Of a stretch of 64,000 nt of DNA, positions 15,188 through 24,589 are shown piece by piece. Source of the stretch: CBFDBF01 sp050287965 (lineage in GTDB: Bacteria > Pseudomonadota > Gammaproteobacteria > Chromatiales > Chromatiaceae). Each line of letters opens with the position of its first letter. Position 1 is the first letter of the stretch. The stretch is taken from assembly GCA_050287965.1 (NCBI GenBank), contig JBNKCX010000014.1, positions 1-64,000 of the forward strand. Direction: 5' to 3'. Below the pieces are notes generated by a model that saw only the letters and a program-made list of their open reading frames with translations, searched no databases and was not told where the DNA came from. The position numbers were made by a program, and so were the translations under genes.

Positions 15188-16382
15188 TCCGCGGGTCCTG
15201 CGTCTGGCGCTGATCGGCCTGGGTCTGATCCTGGGCGCCCTGTTGCTGCGGGTCGGTATGAGCTGGTTTTTTGACAATTTCGTACAGGAGACCCGTGAAG
15301 TACGCAGTGGTTTCCAGTCCGAAGCCTGGCGCAATCCGCTGTTGGCTGCGGAACGCTATCTTGGACGCGTCGGTGTCGAGGTGGAGAGCGTCAGCACCAG
15401 CGATCTATGGCGTAATCTGCCCGACCCCGGGGACACCATCGTCGTATATCGTTATTCTCCGCCGGTCGGAGAGGTGCGGCGCCAGGCGTTGCGTGACTGG
15501 ATCGAGGCGGGTGGTCATCTGATAATTGAGGCGGATGACAGTGTCCTGATCAGGACGGATATGAACGGTCGGGAGAAACGTCCCGGTACAGGGCGAGGCG
15601 GCCTGTTATCTGAACTGGGTGTCAGTCTCCACCAGGATGACACGGTATTTATCGCCAAAATGCTTCTCCAGAACAAACCGACGGAGATCGAGTTTGCGGA
15701 CTTCGACGGAAAGGTACTGGTGGATTTCGGTGCCGGCGGTCGTTATCTCGAGATCGATGAGGAGAAGGCGGAGCCCAGCGAGGTGGTCCCCTGCGGCAAG
15801 GGGTATTGCGTGCTCCAGTACGATCTCGGAGAAGGCCTGGTTACGGTATTGAGCAATATCGCCTTCCTCAATAATCACAATATCGGCAAGCACGACCACG
15901 CACTGGCCCTGGCATTGTTGAGTCCCGATCCCCCGCTGAAGACCTGGCTGGTTTACGACGTGGAGATGCCGTCGTTGATCAGTCTGATGTGGCGCAATGG
16001 TCCCTACGCCCTGTCGGCGCTGCTGTTGCTGCTGCTGTTGCTGTTGTGGCAGAAAGGAGGGCGTTTGGGGCCGTTGCTGCCCCCGCTGCAGCAGCCCCGG
16101 CGAAACATCGATGAGCACCTGTGGGCAAGCGCCGGGTTTCTCTGGCGTATCGACCGCGGCAAACAGTTGTTCCTCGGCAATCAACAGAACCTGAAACAGG
16201 CCTGGTACGCCAAACATTTTCTCTTGCGCTCCATGCCGAGAAACGAGAGTTGCGCCTGGATCGCCGCGCGCGCCGGGCTCTCTCCGGAGGCAGTGGAGCA
16301 GGCGTTGTATGGTACCTGCGGATCAGAGCAGGAATACATCGAATTAAGCAGCTATTTACAGATACTGAGAATGGCCTTGTAA
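15180..16382 (+). CDS. DUF4350-containing membrane protein
   Basis: A 400-residue protein. One membrane segment at residues about 7-28 is followed by a large periplasmic or extracytoplasmic domain. It contains the DUF4350-type motif NPLLAAERYLGRVGVEVES and the GHLIIEAD core (about 120-127). A second, leucine-run membrane segment lies at about 278-297 (encoded by repeated ctgctgttg codons), followed by a cytoplasmic tail with PRRNIDEHLWASAGFLWR. The start overlaps the preceding gene by 8 bases. In other bacteria this gene sits between DUF4129 and MoxR genes, exactly as here. Confidence 0.8.
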   Translation: MGNPRVLRLALIGLGLILGALLLRVGMSWFFDNFVQETREVRSGFQSEAWRNPLLAAERYLGRVGVEVESVSTSDLWRNLPDPGDTIVVYRYSPPVGEVRRQALRDWIEAGGHLIIEADDSVLIRTDMNGREKRPGTGRGGLLSELGVSLHQDDTVFIAKMLLQNKPTEIEFADFDGKVLVDFGAGGRYLEIDEEKAEPSEVVPCGKGYCVLQYDLGEGLVTVLSNIAFLNNHNIGKHDHALALALLSPDPPLKTWLVYDVEMPSLISLMWRNGPYALSALLLLLLLLLWQKGGRLGPLLPPLQQPRRNIDEHLWASAGFLWRIDRGKQLFLGNQQNLKQAWYAKHFLLRSMPRNESCAWIAARAGLSPEAVEQALYGTCGSEQEYIELSSYLQILRMAL

Positions 16383-16400
16383 CCTGGAAGGACGGTACAG

Positions 16401-17384
16401 ATGAGCGAAACGAATAATGAAAAGATGACGTTGGCGAAAGCGAGTGCCCTGGTGGGTGAGTTGGAGAACATGATCAGCCGGGCGGTGATAGGACAACGCC
16501 AGGTGATACGCGAAACTATCGTTGCCCTGATCGCCGGTGGCCATGTTCTGGTTGAAGGTTTGCCGGGCTTGGGTAAGACACTGTTGGTGCGCAGTCTTTC
16601 CAGCGCCGTAGGGGGTGTTTTTTCGCGGGTGCAGTTCACCCCCGACCTGATGCCCAGTGATGTCACCGGACACGCTATTTTCGATCTCAAAGCCGAAACT
16701 TTTCGTATCCGTCGTGGCCCGCTGTTCTGCAATTTTCTGTTGGGTGACGAGATCAACCGTGCCCCGGCCAAGACCCAGTCGGCCCTGCTTGAGGCGATGC
16801 AGGAGGAGCAGATCACCATCGAGGGCAAGACCTTCACCCTGGAGCAGCCGTTCCTGGTCATGGCGACGCAGAACCCGATAGAGCAGGAGGGCACCTATCC
16901 CTTGCCCCAGGCCCAGCTCGACCGCTTTCTGCTCAACGTCTATATCGATTACCCCAGCGAGACGGAAGAGCATAACCTGGTCCGTCAGGTGACCACCGGG
17001 GCGGTGGGCAACCAACTGGATATATCCGCCATCAAACAGGTGTTGACGCCGAAACAGGTGGTGGAACTGCAGCAGGCGGCAACCGGGATCGATGTGGACG
17101 AGGAGGTTTTCGCCTACATTGTGCGTATCGTGCGTACTACCCGCGACTGGCAGGGGATCGAGACCGGAGCGGGTCCGCGCGCGAGTATCGCCCTGCTGCG
17201 CTGTGCCCGCGCCCAGGCCCTGGCCAATGGAAATCACTTCATTACCCCGGATGACGTGAAATCAATAGCACCTCCGGTCCTGCGCCACCGCGTCAAACTG
17301 ACCGCGGACCTTGAAATAGAGGGCTACCGAACCGACGATGTCCTGAACGATCTGTTGGCCAACGTGAAGGCGCCGAGAAAATGA
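16401..17384 (+). CDS. MoxR family AAA+ ATPase
   Basis: A 327-residue AAA+ ATPase of the MoxR/RavA group. Walker A is GLPGLGKT (about residues 53-60), Walker B is LLGDEINRAP (about 113-122), and sensor 1 is ATQNPIEQEGTYPLPQAQLDRF (about 154-175). The C-terminal lid contains GPRASIALLRCARAQAL. MoxR proteins act as chaperones that mature or insert cofactors into partner complexes, usually with vWA-domain proteins. Here the partner is the DUF58 protein whose start overlaps this stop (ATGA). The length is typical. Confidence 0.93.
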   Translation: MSETNNEKMTLAKASALVGELENMISRAVIGQRQVIRETIVALIAGGHVLVEGLPGLGKTLLVRSLSSAVGGVFSRVQFTPDLMPSDVTGHAIFDLKAETFRIRRGPLFCNFLLGDEINRAPAKTQSALLEAMQEEQITIEGKTFTLEQPFLVMATQNPIEQEGTYPLPQAQLDRFLLNVYIDYPSETEEHNLVRQVTTGAVGNQLDISAIKQVLTPKQVVELQQAATGIDVDEEVFAYIVRIVRTTRDWQGIETGAGPRASIALLRCARAQALANGNHFITPDDVKSIAPPVLRHRVKLTADLEIEGYRTDDVLNDLLANVKAPRK

Positions 17385-18691
17385 CCCTGACTCCGGCCCC
17401 GCGTCTGGCCGGTATTACCCTGGCCTGGGCCGTCCTGGGCCTGGCCGCTGCGTTCCAGCCCGACCTGGTCTTGATCTGGCAGGTTATGGGCGTCGGTCTT
17501 GGCGGTGCTGCGCTGGCGGACCTGTTGAGTTTGCGCCGTTGCCCCACTCCGCAGGCCATCAGACGGGTCAACCGGAATCTTCCGGTGGGTGCCTGGTCCA
17601 CGGTAGGACTGGAGATGCGCAACGTTAGTGGATTGCCCCTGAGCATGCGACTGCATGATCTGCATCCCGCGTCGTTCGATGTACGCGGCATGCCGGCGGA
17701 TCTCGATCTGCAACCCGGTCAATGGGCGGAGCTACGTTATCAGCTACGTCCCGCAACCCGCGGCGCCTACCAGGCGGCGGGCACGGAGTTTGTGATTACA
17801 TCACCCTGGCGCCTTTGGCGCCAACGCCGTCTCGGCGGTACGGAACAGACCCTGCGTGTCTATCCTAATTTTGCCCGCATTACCCATTACACGCTGTTGG
17901 CCACCGACAACCGCTTGAGCCAGATGGGGGTGCGCCGACGTCAGCGTCGGGGGGAGGGTAATGACTTCCGTCAACTGCGTGAGTACCGCGTGGGCGATAC
18001 CCTGCGCCAGATAGACTGGAAGGCCACCTCCCGCTATCGCAAGCTGATCTCCCGTGAATACCAGGACGAACGTGATCAGCAGGTGTTGTTCCTTATCGAT
18101 TGCGGCCGGCGCATGCGTCACAGCGATTCGGGGCACATTCATCTGGACGAAGCCCTGAACGCCGTTCTGTTGTTGTCCTATGTTTCTCTGCGCCAGGGTG
18201 ACGCGGTGGGTTTCATGACCTTCGGCGGAGTGCGTCGCTGGCAGGCCCCGCGTAAGGGCGCGCGTGTGGTTAACGGTCTGCTGAATGCCACCTACGATCT
18301 GCAATCCACCACAGAGGCGGCGGATTATGTCAGCGCCGCGAGTGAGCTGCTTACCATACAACGGCGCCGCGCCCTGGTGGTGCTGATTACCAACAGTCGT
18401 GACGAGAACCAGTCCGATCTGGAAACTGCTGTACGCCTGCTGCGCCGCAAACATATGGTGGTGGTGGCCGATCTGCGCGAGACGTTGTTGGACGAACTGA
18501 TTGCCACCGGGGTGCGGACTCTTGACGACGCACTGCGCTTCCAGGCCACCGAGTCCTATCTGGCTCACAGACGCCAGAGTCATGAGCGGCTCCAGCACCA
18601 CGGTGCGCGTATCCTGGATATCATACCGGAGCAGTTGCCCATCGCCCTGGTCAACCAGTATTTCGCTATTAAACAGGCAGGGGAGTTGTAA
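17381..18691 (+). CDS. DUF58/vWA-like protein, MoxR partner
   Basis: A 436-residue protein with two N-terminal membrane segments (residues about 8-50), a beta-rich region, and the DUF58 core RQIDWKATSRYRKLISREYQDERDQQ at about 209-234. A von Willebrand A-like fold follows. Its metal-site motif reads DCGRRMRH rather than DxSxS, so the usual metal adhesion site is altered, as in many DUF58 proteins. The C-terminal third continues the vWA-like fold. It is the last gene of the operon; the MoxR ATPase probably acts on it. Confidence 0.88.
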   Translation: MTLTPAPRLAGITLAWAVLGLAAAFQPDLVLIWQVMGVGLGGAALADLLSLRRCPTPQAIRRVNRNLPVGAWSTVGLEMRNVSGLPLSMRLHDLHPASFDVRGMPADLDLQPGQWAELRYQLRPATRGAYQAAGTEFVITSPWRLWRQRRLGGTEQTLRVYPNFARITHYTLLATDNRLSQMGVRRRQRRGEGNDFRQLREYRVGDTLRQIDWKATSRYRKLISREYQDERDQQVLFLIDCGRRMRHSDSGHIHLDEALNAVLLLSYVSLRQGDAVGFMTFGGVRRWQAPRKGARVVNGLLNATYDLQSTTEAADYVSAASELLTIQRRRALVVLITNSRDENQSDLETAVRLLRRKHMVVVADLRETLLDELIATGVRTLDDALRFQATESYLAHRRQSHERLQHHGARILDIIPEQLPIALVNQYFAIKQAGEL

Positions 18692-18764
18692 TACTGCAGC
18701 GGGTATTGCCTGTCGTCGGGAGTCCCTTTACGGACCGGGTTCCATCGGGAAAGGTCGGGAAGAT

Positions 18765-19169
18765 ATGACTGCAATATATATCGCCTTCAGGAACGACAGT
18801 CGGGCGACGCCGCTGGCTAACGACGGTATTGAACTTCTTATTCATCTGGATACGATATCGGCTATCGGTGAAGAGTGCGGCCTGGCGCGACTCGATGACT
18901 ATATCTATATGCCCAGCTATGAGATAGCGGAGTTTTTCCGGGAGGCCGGAGCGACGGATGAAGAGATCGAAAAGGCGAATCCGGTTACCTGGTACCCGGC
19001 CGAAGAGGGCAGGGAGCTTATGCAGGGATATATCGCCACGCTGAACAGCTATCACAGCATAAGCGAAACCACGCGAAACAAAGTGATTCCGGAGCTGGAG
19101 AGTTTTCTAGAGGTATTTGCCATACTGGTCGAAGAGGGCAACGAGTGGCATTTTGAATATGACCTGTAG
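18765..19169 (+). CDS. Hypothetical cytoplasmic protein
   Basis: A 134-residue acidic protein without signal or membrane segments. It has a predicted beta-strand start (TAIYIAFRNDSR) and mostly helical remainder, with motifs MPSYEIAEFFREAGATDEEIEKANPVTWYPAEEG. No family is recognised. ATG 18765 is preceded by gaaag; an upstream extension in the same frame overlaps the DUF58 gene and is unlikely. It lies 73 bases after the DUF58 gene and could be cotranscribed with it. Confidence 0.55.
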   Translation: MTAIYIAFRNDSRATPLANDGIELLIHLDTISAIGEECGLARLDDYIYMPSYEIAEFFREAGATDEEIEKANPVTWYPAEEGRELMQGYIATLNSYHSISETTRNKVIPELESFLEVFAILVEEGNEWHFEYDL

Positions 19170-19211
19170 CCCGCGCCAGTCCGGCGGGTGAAAAAACCTT
19201 GGAGCATTAAA

Positions 19212-19679
19212 ATGGAAGATATTTATGAGCCGCCTAAATCAGATCTGTCCCAGGGAAATGTTTATGAAAAAGGCAAACGACCCGGTTGGGTTTGGGTGAT
19301 TTCTATCTGGTACATGTTATCCGCGTTGATATCGCCGCTGTCCATCTATCTTGTGCTCACGGGGTTCGTGCCGCTGAACGCAGCGCAAAGGATGTATTAC
19401 GATAACCTCGGGATAGTGGGTTATACAATTTTTCTCGTTGGAGTCGTTCTGACCTTCGGTTCAGGCCTCTCACTTTTTCTGTTAAGAAAGGTCACAGTCA
19501 AGATTTGGCTTGCTCTTATCGTCTTCGGTGTTCTGTCGCACATCTATAATCTCGCGGCGAATAACTGGATAGCTGCCGTTGGAACGGGCGGGATAATTGG
19601 GGCTGTGATATCTCTAGTTATTGCATTGGCGATTTACTTCTATGCTCGTCGTCTGGATGCGAGGGGTATTCTAAGCTGA
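19212..19679 (+). CDS. Hypothetical membrane protein with YEPPKSDL-type N-terminus
   Basis: A 155-residue protein with a polar N-terminal motif EDIYEPPKSDL, common in small gammaproteobacterial membrane proteins. Four hydrophobic segments follow (about residues 28-50, 64-86, 92-112 and 118-140). ATG 19212 fits that N-terminal motif better than the upstream GTG at 19188. The function is unknown. It is the last gene before an 880-base stretch with no intact gene. Confidence 0.6.
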   Translation: MEDIYEPPKSDLSQGNVYEKGKRPGWVWVISIWYMLSALISPLSIYLVLTGFVPLNAAQRMYYDNLGIVGYTIFLVGVVLTFGSGLSLFLLRKVTVKIWLALIVFGVLSHIYNLAANNWIAAVGTGGIIGAVISLVIALAIYFYARRLDARGILS

Positions 19680-20235
19680 GTCAGGATGGCACGGGTCGCT
19701 TCCGTCGTCCCCTTTTTTTATTCAACCTGGGGAAGCCGCCGTCCGAGGTGGCGGAACTCGCATCGGCTCTGCCGTGCGCTGCCCGGAATAGCGCCCCGGC
19801 TTTCGCAGCCAGCTCTGCATCATATACCCGCTAAGTTCGCGGTGCACGAAAAGAGACTGACTAAAATCGTTTGGCGGCTCTTGAGCTGCCCTGCGGCTAT
19901 ATATTCGCATACAGTTGTTGGGTGTTTGGGGGGCAAGTTCCAAGCAAATGCCCCACCTTATGTGTCGTATCCCACAGGTATCGTTCACCCTTCCCAGTTA
20001 AATCAATAAGTTATCCCTGGCACGTATATTGCCACTCATATCGGGTTTATCCCGCTGTATGAAACATGCGGGCGAATAATAAAAATTTTTTGCGGGTTCA
20101 GTCAGGGGATATCAGAAATGGATGGAAAAAACGGTGGGGAGTCATGCCCCGCACGGGGTTGTGCGTTCTATGGGTTCTGATCTTGGGCGCGTACCCCCCT
20201 ATATGGCGGAATAGGGCACGGTTGCGGAAGAGAAT
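19680..20235 (+). other. Intergenic stretch without recognisable genes
   Basis: No convincing coding region is visible on either strand. A cccctttttttatt run at about 19708-19721 could help terminate the preceding gene. The rest may be decayed coding sequence belonging to the receptor remnant that follows, but I could not match it to anything. Confidence 0.4.
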
Positions 20236-20472
20236 GCAGTTATTACATCAGCAACGACAACGATGATCCGCAGGGACGGGCGGGAACGTCCGAATCTGTT
20301 CAATTTGCGCGTATCTTACGAAACCGGACCCTGGAGAATCCGGGGGCATATGCTGAATGTGACCGACACCAAATATGCGGAGCGCGTTTCTTGTAGCGCG
20401 TCCTCCAACAGATCATATGACGTCGGTAGGCCATGAACCATTTATGCCGGTCTCTCCTATACATTCAAATAG
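20236..20472 (+). pseudogene. Decayed C-terminal end of a TonB-dependent receptor
   Basis: Two reading frames together spell the end of a TonB-dependent outer-membrane receptor. In one frame, YYISNDNDDPQG appears near 20241. After a frameshift around 20268-20290 the other frame gives NLRVSYETGPWRIRGHMLNV, then TDTKYAERV, then RSYDVGRP, a stop codon, and YAGLSYTFK ending in TAG at 20470-20472. The last two blocks match the family's conserved N-x-x-D-x-x-Y-x-E and the terminal aromatic-ending strand. A frameshift, an internal stop and no intact upstream part make it a pseudogene. It lies directly upstream of the DUF4198-like gene. Confidence 0.72.
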
Positions 20473-20559
20473 GGGGAACGGGTATGATGCGTCGTCCGGT
20501 GTTGTCCGAGGGTCTCAACATGGAGCCCCGCTGTGCGGGTGTTGTATGAGGATTAATAT

Positions 20560-21537
20560 ATGTCAAAAAAAATAATCTATAAATTCGTCGGCGTGCTATT
20601 GCTGATGCAGTGCGCCGATCTCACGGCGGGGGGCACGCTCTGGTTTTCCGACGCCTCGCCGCACGGCGGTCATGGTGGAGGGCATTCCCATGGCGGCCCG
20701 GCGGAGGTTCGCCGCGGTGTTTACTACAAGAATCTGTGGCTCCGGTTGGGAGACAACCCGCGGGAAGACGGCTACGTAACGATGGGTAGCCACTTTTCGC
20801 CCTTGATCCTGCTCGATACCAAGGGCGAGATCAGCGAGCAGGAGATGGGCCGCGATGCGGCACATGGGCTGCTCAATGTGAGTTTTCCGATGCCGGATGA
20901 AGGATTCTATAACGCCTATATCAGCCATCAATGGGTGAGCAATGGTCAACGCAGTTTTCAGATCGCCAAGGCCGAGGTTCTGAAGCACAGTTGCCGGGAA
21001 GGCCATGACAACGTGCAGGAGAAAATGCCGCCGAAACACAATCCCGAGATACCGTTGGAAATCGTGCGGGAACGCAACCCAAAGGACAATTTTCATACCA
21101 GGCTCGGGTATGGTGATGCGGTATCCTTCACGGTCATGCGTAACGGCAAGCCGCAGCCGGGGGCAACGGTTACTCTGATCACGGCCCAGGGGTGGAAGAA
21201 GGAGGTTATCAGCGACGGTGATGGGCGTGTCAGCTACCGGATGATCCGTGATTATTATCCTCCATGGCACGTGTTTGATAAGCGCCACTCCCAGCCCTAT
21301 GTAGTGACCGCGGAATACGGCACTGAAGAGTCAGGAGAACTGGCTGGTCAACACTATGACAGCACCCTGTATCACGCCAGTTACTCTGGCAACTACTATC
21401 CGTCCGCTAGGGATTATGAGTCCTACGCCTACGGACTGATAATCGGCATCTTCGCGCTTGTATTCAGCGGTCTCGCCATCTATCTGTACCGGCGGAGGCG
21501 TAATCGCCCCTATCGTGAGGTTCGCTTCGATGAGTAG
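20560..21537 (+). CDS. Periplasmic His-rich DUF4198-like membrane-anchored protein
   Basis: A 325-residue protein with an N-terminal signal (residues 1-24) and a His/Gly-rich segment right after it (HGGHGGGHSHGG, about 36-47). A DUF4198-like beta-rich domain follows (MGSHFSPLILLDTKGEI, then YISHQWVSNGQRSFQIAKAE, then a second Ig-like domain with GKPQPGATVTLITAQGW). The C-terminus has a membrane segment at about 290-310 followed by Arg-rich cytoplasmic residues. DUF4198 proteins are associated with nickel or cobalt uptake (NikK-like), but the metal here is not known. The stop overlaps the next start, so it belongs to the redox operon. Confidence 0.72.
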   Translation: MSKKIIYKFVGVLLLMQCADLTAGGTLWFSDASPHGGHGGGHSHGGPAEVRRGVYYKNLWLRLGDNPREDGYVTMGSHFSPLILLDTKGEISEQEMGRDAAHGLLNVSFPMPDEGFYNAYISHQWVSNGQRSFQIAKAEVLKHSCREGHDNVQEKMPPKHNPEIPLEIVRERNPKDNFHTRLGYGDAVSFTVMRNGKPQPGATVTLITAQGWKKEVISDGDGRVSYRMIRDYYPPWHVFDKRHSQPYVVTAEYGTEESGELAGQHYDSTLYHASYSGNYYPSARDYESYAYGLIIGIFALVFSGLAIYLYRRRRNRPYREVRFDE

Positions 21538-22528
21538 ATTGCGCACGGCGGCAAACAACGTCAATCTGCGCAGCTTCCGTTTCTGGTTGCAGATTGCGTT
21601 CTTCATCCTACTGGTCTACGGCGGCTATCTGGCGATTAACCTGGGTAACAATCTGCCCACCTTCGCCTGTGGTTTTAATCAGGAGGGACGCGGCGGGGTG
21701 TGCTTTCTTCTGCCGATGCAGCATCTGCTGGCAGGTAACTGGTCTACATTGTTCGGTTATGCCGGGATCGGAGTGTTAACCGCATTCCTGTACTTCTTTC
21801 TCTGGTTCATTGTGCTTAATAAGGCGTGGTGCGGATTTGTCTGTCCGTTGGGAACTCTTCAGGACTGGATAACCTCTTTGCGGACCCGCCTCGGGATCCG
21901 TTATTCTCGCTATAGTCAGGGGCAGTTCCGGAGACTGACCGTGATTAAGTATGTGTTGTTGGCATTGACCGTACTGATCCCCCTCGGTATCGGCGGCGCG
22001 CTCCTGCCGCACACCATGGGTACCCCGTTCTGTGAGATTTGTCCCGGACGGATGATTATCCCGCTGTTCACCGGAGACGCCTCACAGTTCACCATCGATT
22101 TCTCCAGCAAGACCACGATGGTGCTGACTGCATTGGGTATGCTGATAACAGGGCTGTTTTTTGCAGGCTCCTTTGTAAAAAAGCGCTTTTTCTGCTTCTT
22201 TTGTCCGATGAGTGCCCTACATTACCTGATTTCAAAGCCCGCGCTGCTCAACTTGAAAAAGGATGGAGATAAATGCACCCGCTGCGGCGACTGCTATCGC
22301 GTCTGCGATATGGAGATCAAGGAGATTGCCGACGATATTGAGCAGCAGCGAATCATGCAGGATGACTGCATTTTGTGTCTCAAATGTGTTGCCGCCTGTC
22401 CGGAGGAGGGGGCACTGAAAGCCACTTTTGCTGGTATTCCGATCTTCGAGTCGACTGAGCAGGGTTTCATAAAACGTATGAATAAATATCAGCAATTCAA
22501 ATGTGAGCGAGGTAACGATGCAAACTGA
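21530..22528 (+). CDS. Membrane polyferredoxin (NapH/NosR-like 4Fe-4S protein)
   Basis: A 332-residue integral membrane iron-sulfur protein with about five membrane segments. It carries two CxxxCP motifs of the NapH/NosR type (CGFVCPLGTLQDW and CFFCPMSALHYL). A C-terminal ferredoxin domain holds two 4Fe-4S motifs, CTRCGDCYRVC and CILCLKCVAACP. A Cys pair in the second periplasmic loop (CEICPG) is also present. Such proteins pass electrons across or along the membrane. Start ATG 21530 overlaps the DUF4198-like gene by 8 bases. It is a plausible electron donor for the downstream activator/double-cubane pair (inference). Confidence 0.85.
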   Translation: MSRLRTAANNVNLRSFRFWLQIAFFILLVYGGYLAINLGNNLPTFACGFNQEGRGGVCFLLPMQHLLAGNWSTLFGYAGIGVLTAFLYFFLWFIVLNKAWCGFVCPLGTLQDWITSLRTRLGIRYSRYSQGQFRRLTVIKYVLLALTVLIPLGIGGALLPHTMGTPFCEICPGRMIIPLFTGDASQFTIDFSSKTTMVLTALGMLITGLFFAGSFVKKRFFCFFCPMSALHYLISKPALLNLKKDGDKCTRCGDCYRVCDMEIKEIADDIEQQRIMQDDCILCLKCVAACPEEGALKATFAGIPIFESTEQGFIKRMNKYQQFKCERGNDAN

Positions 22529-23783
22529 GCAAACTTCCTTTAACCTCAGCCGGCAAGCACGAGAGGCGGAAAACATACTCGATCACATTGTTGATCGCTT
22601 TGATGATAACCCCAAGGGAATGAACTATTTCTACGATCTGTTTCGTCGTATCTACTGCCTAGGGGAAATGGAACAGATCTCCGGTCCGTTGGTCGGAACC
22701 ACATGCATACATGCGCCGGAGGAGTTGATATATGCTGCGGGCGCGACCCCTGTCAGGTTGTGTAACGGTTCTTATCATTACGATCAGGCAGGCGGAGATT
22801 TTATGCCTGCGAAGTCCTGCTCCCTGGTCAAAGCGACTCTGGGAATGCTGCATTCGGATAATCCGGTGCCGCGGGTCGGGAAGCCGGATCTGGTGGTAAA
22901 CCTTACCACCTGTGATCAGAAGAAGAAGGCTGGCGCCATGATCAGTGGTATGGGTTATGACGTCCACGATCTGGAACTGCCTCCTTCAAAGGACAGTGAA
23001 GAGGCGCGCCTTTATTGGCAAAGATCGGTACGCAACTTTTCTCTGCGTCTGCGTGAGCTGACAGGAAAGAAGCTGACGCGGAAAAGTCTTCAGGCGGCCA
23101 TGGCGAAGACCGCCCGTGCGCAGACGGCGTTTCGCTCCCTGCATAATCTGCGCAAAAGCAGCCCGGCCCTGTTCCTTGGAAAAGATGCCTTTCTTGTTAC
23201 GAACGCCTACTTTTTTGACGACATCGATCGTTGGACCGACGCGGTGGAGGCGCTGATCCAGGAACTGGAACAGAGAAAAGTGGAGGGATTCCAGGCGGCA
23301 CAGCGCAAGGCGCCTAGGATTGTGTTTACCGGCTCTCCGCCGATCTTCCCCAATTTGAAGCTGCCGCTGCTGATAGAAGAAGCCGGTGGCGTGGTGGTGG
23401 CTGATGAGACCTGCTCCGCCAACCGCATGCTTTATGATATGACGGCCGTTGACGAATGGCTGTTGGGCGATATGGTGGATAGTCTGGCCGATAGGTATCT
23501 CAAGCCCTGTACCTGTCCGATCTTTCCCGACAATACGGATCGTCAGCGTCGCCTGCTGGATCTGGCCGAAAGCTTTGAAGCTGATGGTGTGATCTATCAG
23601 ATTTTCGCCGGTTGCCAGGTCTACGAGATGGAACAGCGCAGTATCGCCCAAGCACTCAATGCCCGCGGGATTCCAATGCTTTTTGTGGAGACCGACTACA
23701 GTCCCGACGATATGGGCCAGCTCTCCACTCGGGTTGAGGCGTTCCTGGAATCCATAAAAACGAGAAAGAGAAAATCAGCGTGA
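22518..23783 (+). CDS. 2-hydroxyacyl-CoA dehydratase / double-cubane cluster-type protein
   Basis: A 421-residue protein of the HgdB/BcrC/YjiM superfamily, whose members carry iron-sulfur clusters and need an ATP-driven activator. Likely cluster cysteines appear in GTTCIHAPEELIYAAGATPVRL, PAKSCSLVKATLG, LTTCDQKKKAG, DETCSANRML, KPCTCPIF and FAGCQVYEMEQR. It is one polypeptide without a second dehydratase subunit, as in YjiM and the double-cubane cluster proteins, which reduce small substrates rather than dehydrating acyl-CoA. ATG 22518 is preferred over GTG 22503. The next gene is its activator, overlapping by four bases. Confidence 0.85.
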   Translation: MQTEQTSFNLSRQAREAENILDHIVDRFDDNPKGMNYFYDLFRRIYCLGEMEQISGPLVGTTCIHAPEELIYAAGATPVRLCNGSYHYDQAGGDFMPAKSCSLVKATLGMLHSDNPVPRVGKPDLVVNLTTCDQKKKAGAMISGMGYDVHDLELPPSKDSEEARLYWQRSVRNFSLRLRELTGKKLTRKSLQAAMAKTARAQTAFRSLHNLRKSSPALFLGKDAFLVTNAYFFDDIDRWTDAVEALIQELEQRKVEGFQAAQRKAPRIVFTGSPPIFPNLKLPLLIEEAGGVVVADETCSANRMLYDMTAVDEWLLGDMVDSLADRYLKPCTCPIFPDNTDRQRRLLDLAESFEADGVIYQIFAGCQVYEMEQRSIAQALNARGIPMLFVETDYSPDDMGQLSTRVEAFLESIKTRKRKSA

Positions 23784-24583
23784 AGTACTTTGCAGGACTG
23801 GATATAGGTTCCACGGCGATCAAGGTCGCGCTTGTGGACGAAGATAAACAGCTGGCCGGCGTCCAGGTGGCCGCATCCGGCAGCCTTTTTCACAAGAACA
23901 CCAGGGAGGCGCTGGCGCAGTTGCTCGTAAGGTTGGGAATCGATACCGAGGATGTGGGCTATCTTATAGCCACCGGATACGGCCGCAAGCTGTTTAAGGA
24001 GGCGGACGATTCGGTGAGCGAAATTACCGCAAATGCCATCGGTGCTCATGAGGTGGGTAAGGTCTTCGGCGGCGTTCGTACCATAATCAATATCGGTGGC
24101 CAGGACTCCAAAGCGATCCAGGTGGACCAGGACGGGCACGTTGCCAACTTTGCCATGAATGATAAATGCGCGGCGGGGACCGGTCGGTTTCTTGATGTCG
24201 CGGCACGTAACCTGGAGATTGACCTGGAGGAACTTGGTGACTATCACTTCAACGGAACAAAAGCGCCGCTCTCCATAAACAGTACCTGCACCGTGTTTGC
24301 GGAGTCCGAGATTATCGGATTGCTGGCAAATAACCACGGGAAAGAGGAGATTGTCGCCGGAATTCACTATTCAATTGCAAAACGTACCGTGCGCCTTGCC
24401 AAGCGGGTCGGTATAGAGGATCGGGTCTATTTCGACGGCGGTCCGGCCCTGAACAAGGGGCTGGTCGCCGCTCTGGAGGATGAGCTGCAACGGGAGATCT
24501 TGGTGCCGGAAAATCCTCAGATCACCACGGCGTTCGGGGCGGCGATCCTGGCGCATAGTGAATACCTGGCGGAGCGGGGATAA
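23780..24583 (+). CDS. Acyl-CoA dehydratase activase / YjiL-like ATPase
   Basis: A 267-residue ATPase of the BadF/BadG/BcrA/HgdC family. It has the ASKHA nucleotide-binding pattern: DIGSTAIKVALVDED at residues 6-20, INIGGQDSKAIQVD at about 98-111, and the cluster-binding helix region NDKCAAGTGRFLDVAA (about 126-141), with a second Cys in STCTVFAESEI (about 166-176). The homodimer holds one 4Fe-4S cluster between subunits and uses ATP to push electrons to its partner. GTG start overlaps the stop of the partner gene (GTGA). Length fits the family. Confidence 0.9.
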   Translation: MKYFAGLDIGSTAIKVALVDEDKQLAGVQVAASGSLFHKNTREALAQLLVRLGIDTEDVGYLIATGYGRKLFKEADDSVSEITANAIGAHEVGKVFGGVRTIINIGGQDSKAIQVDQDGHVANFAMNDKCAAGTGRFLDVAARNLEIDLEELGDYHFNGTKAPLSINSTCTVFAESEIIGLLANNHGKEEIVAGIHYSIAKRTVRLAKRVGIEDRVYFDGGPALNKGLVAALEDELQREILVPENPQITTAFGAAILAHSEYLAERG

Positions 24584-24589
24584 GGTGCC

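Noticed and set aside
16018..16055. ctgctgttg-rich repeat
   Set aside because: It is explained by a leucine-run membrane segment in the DUF4350 gene, not by a repeat element.
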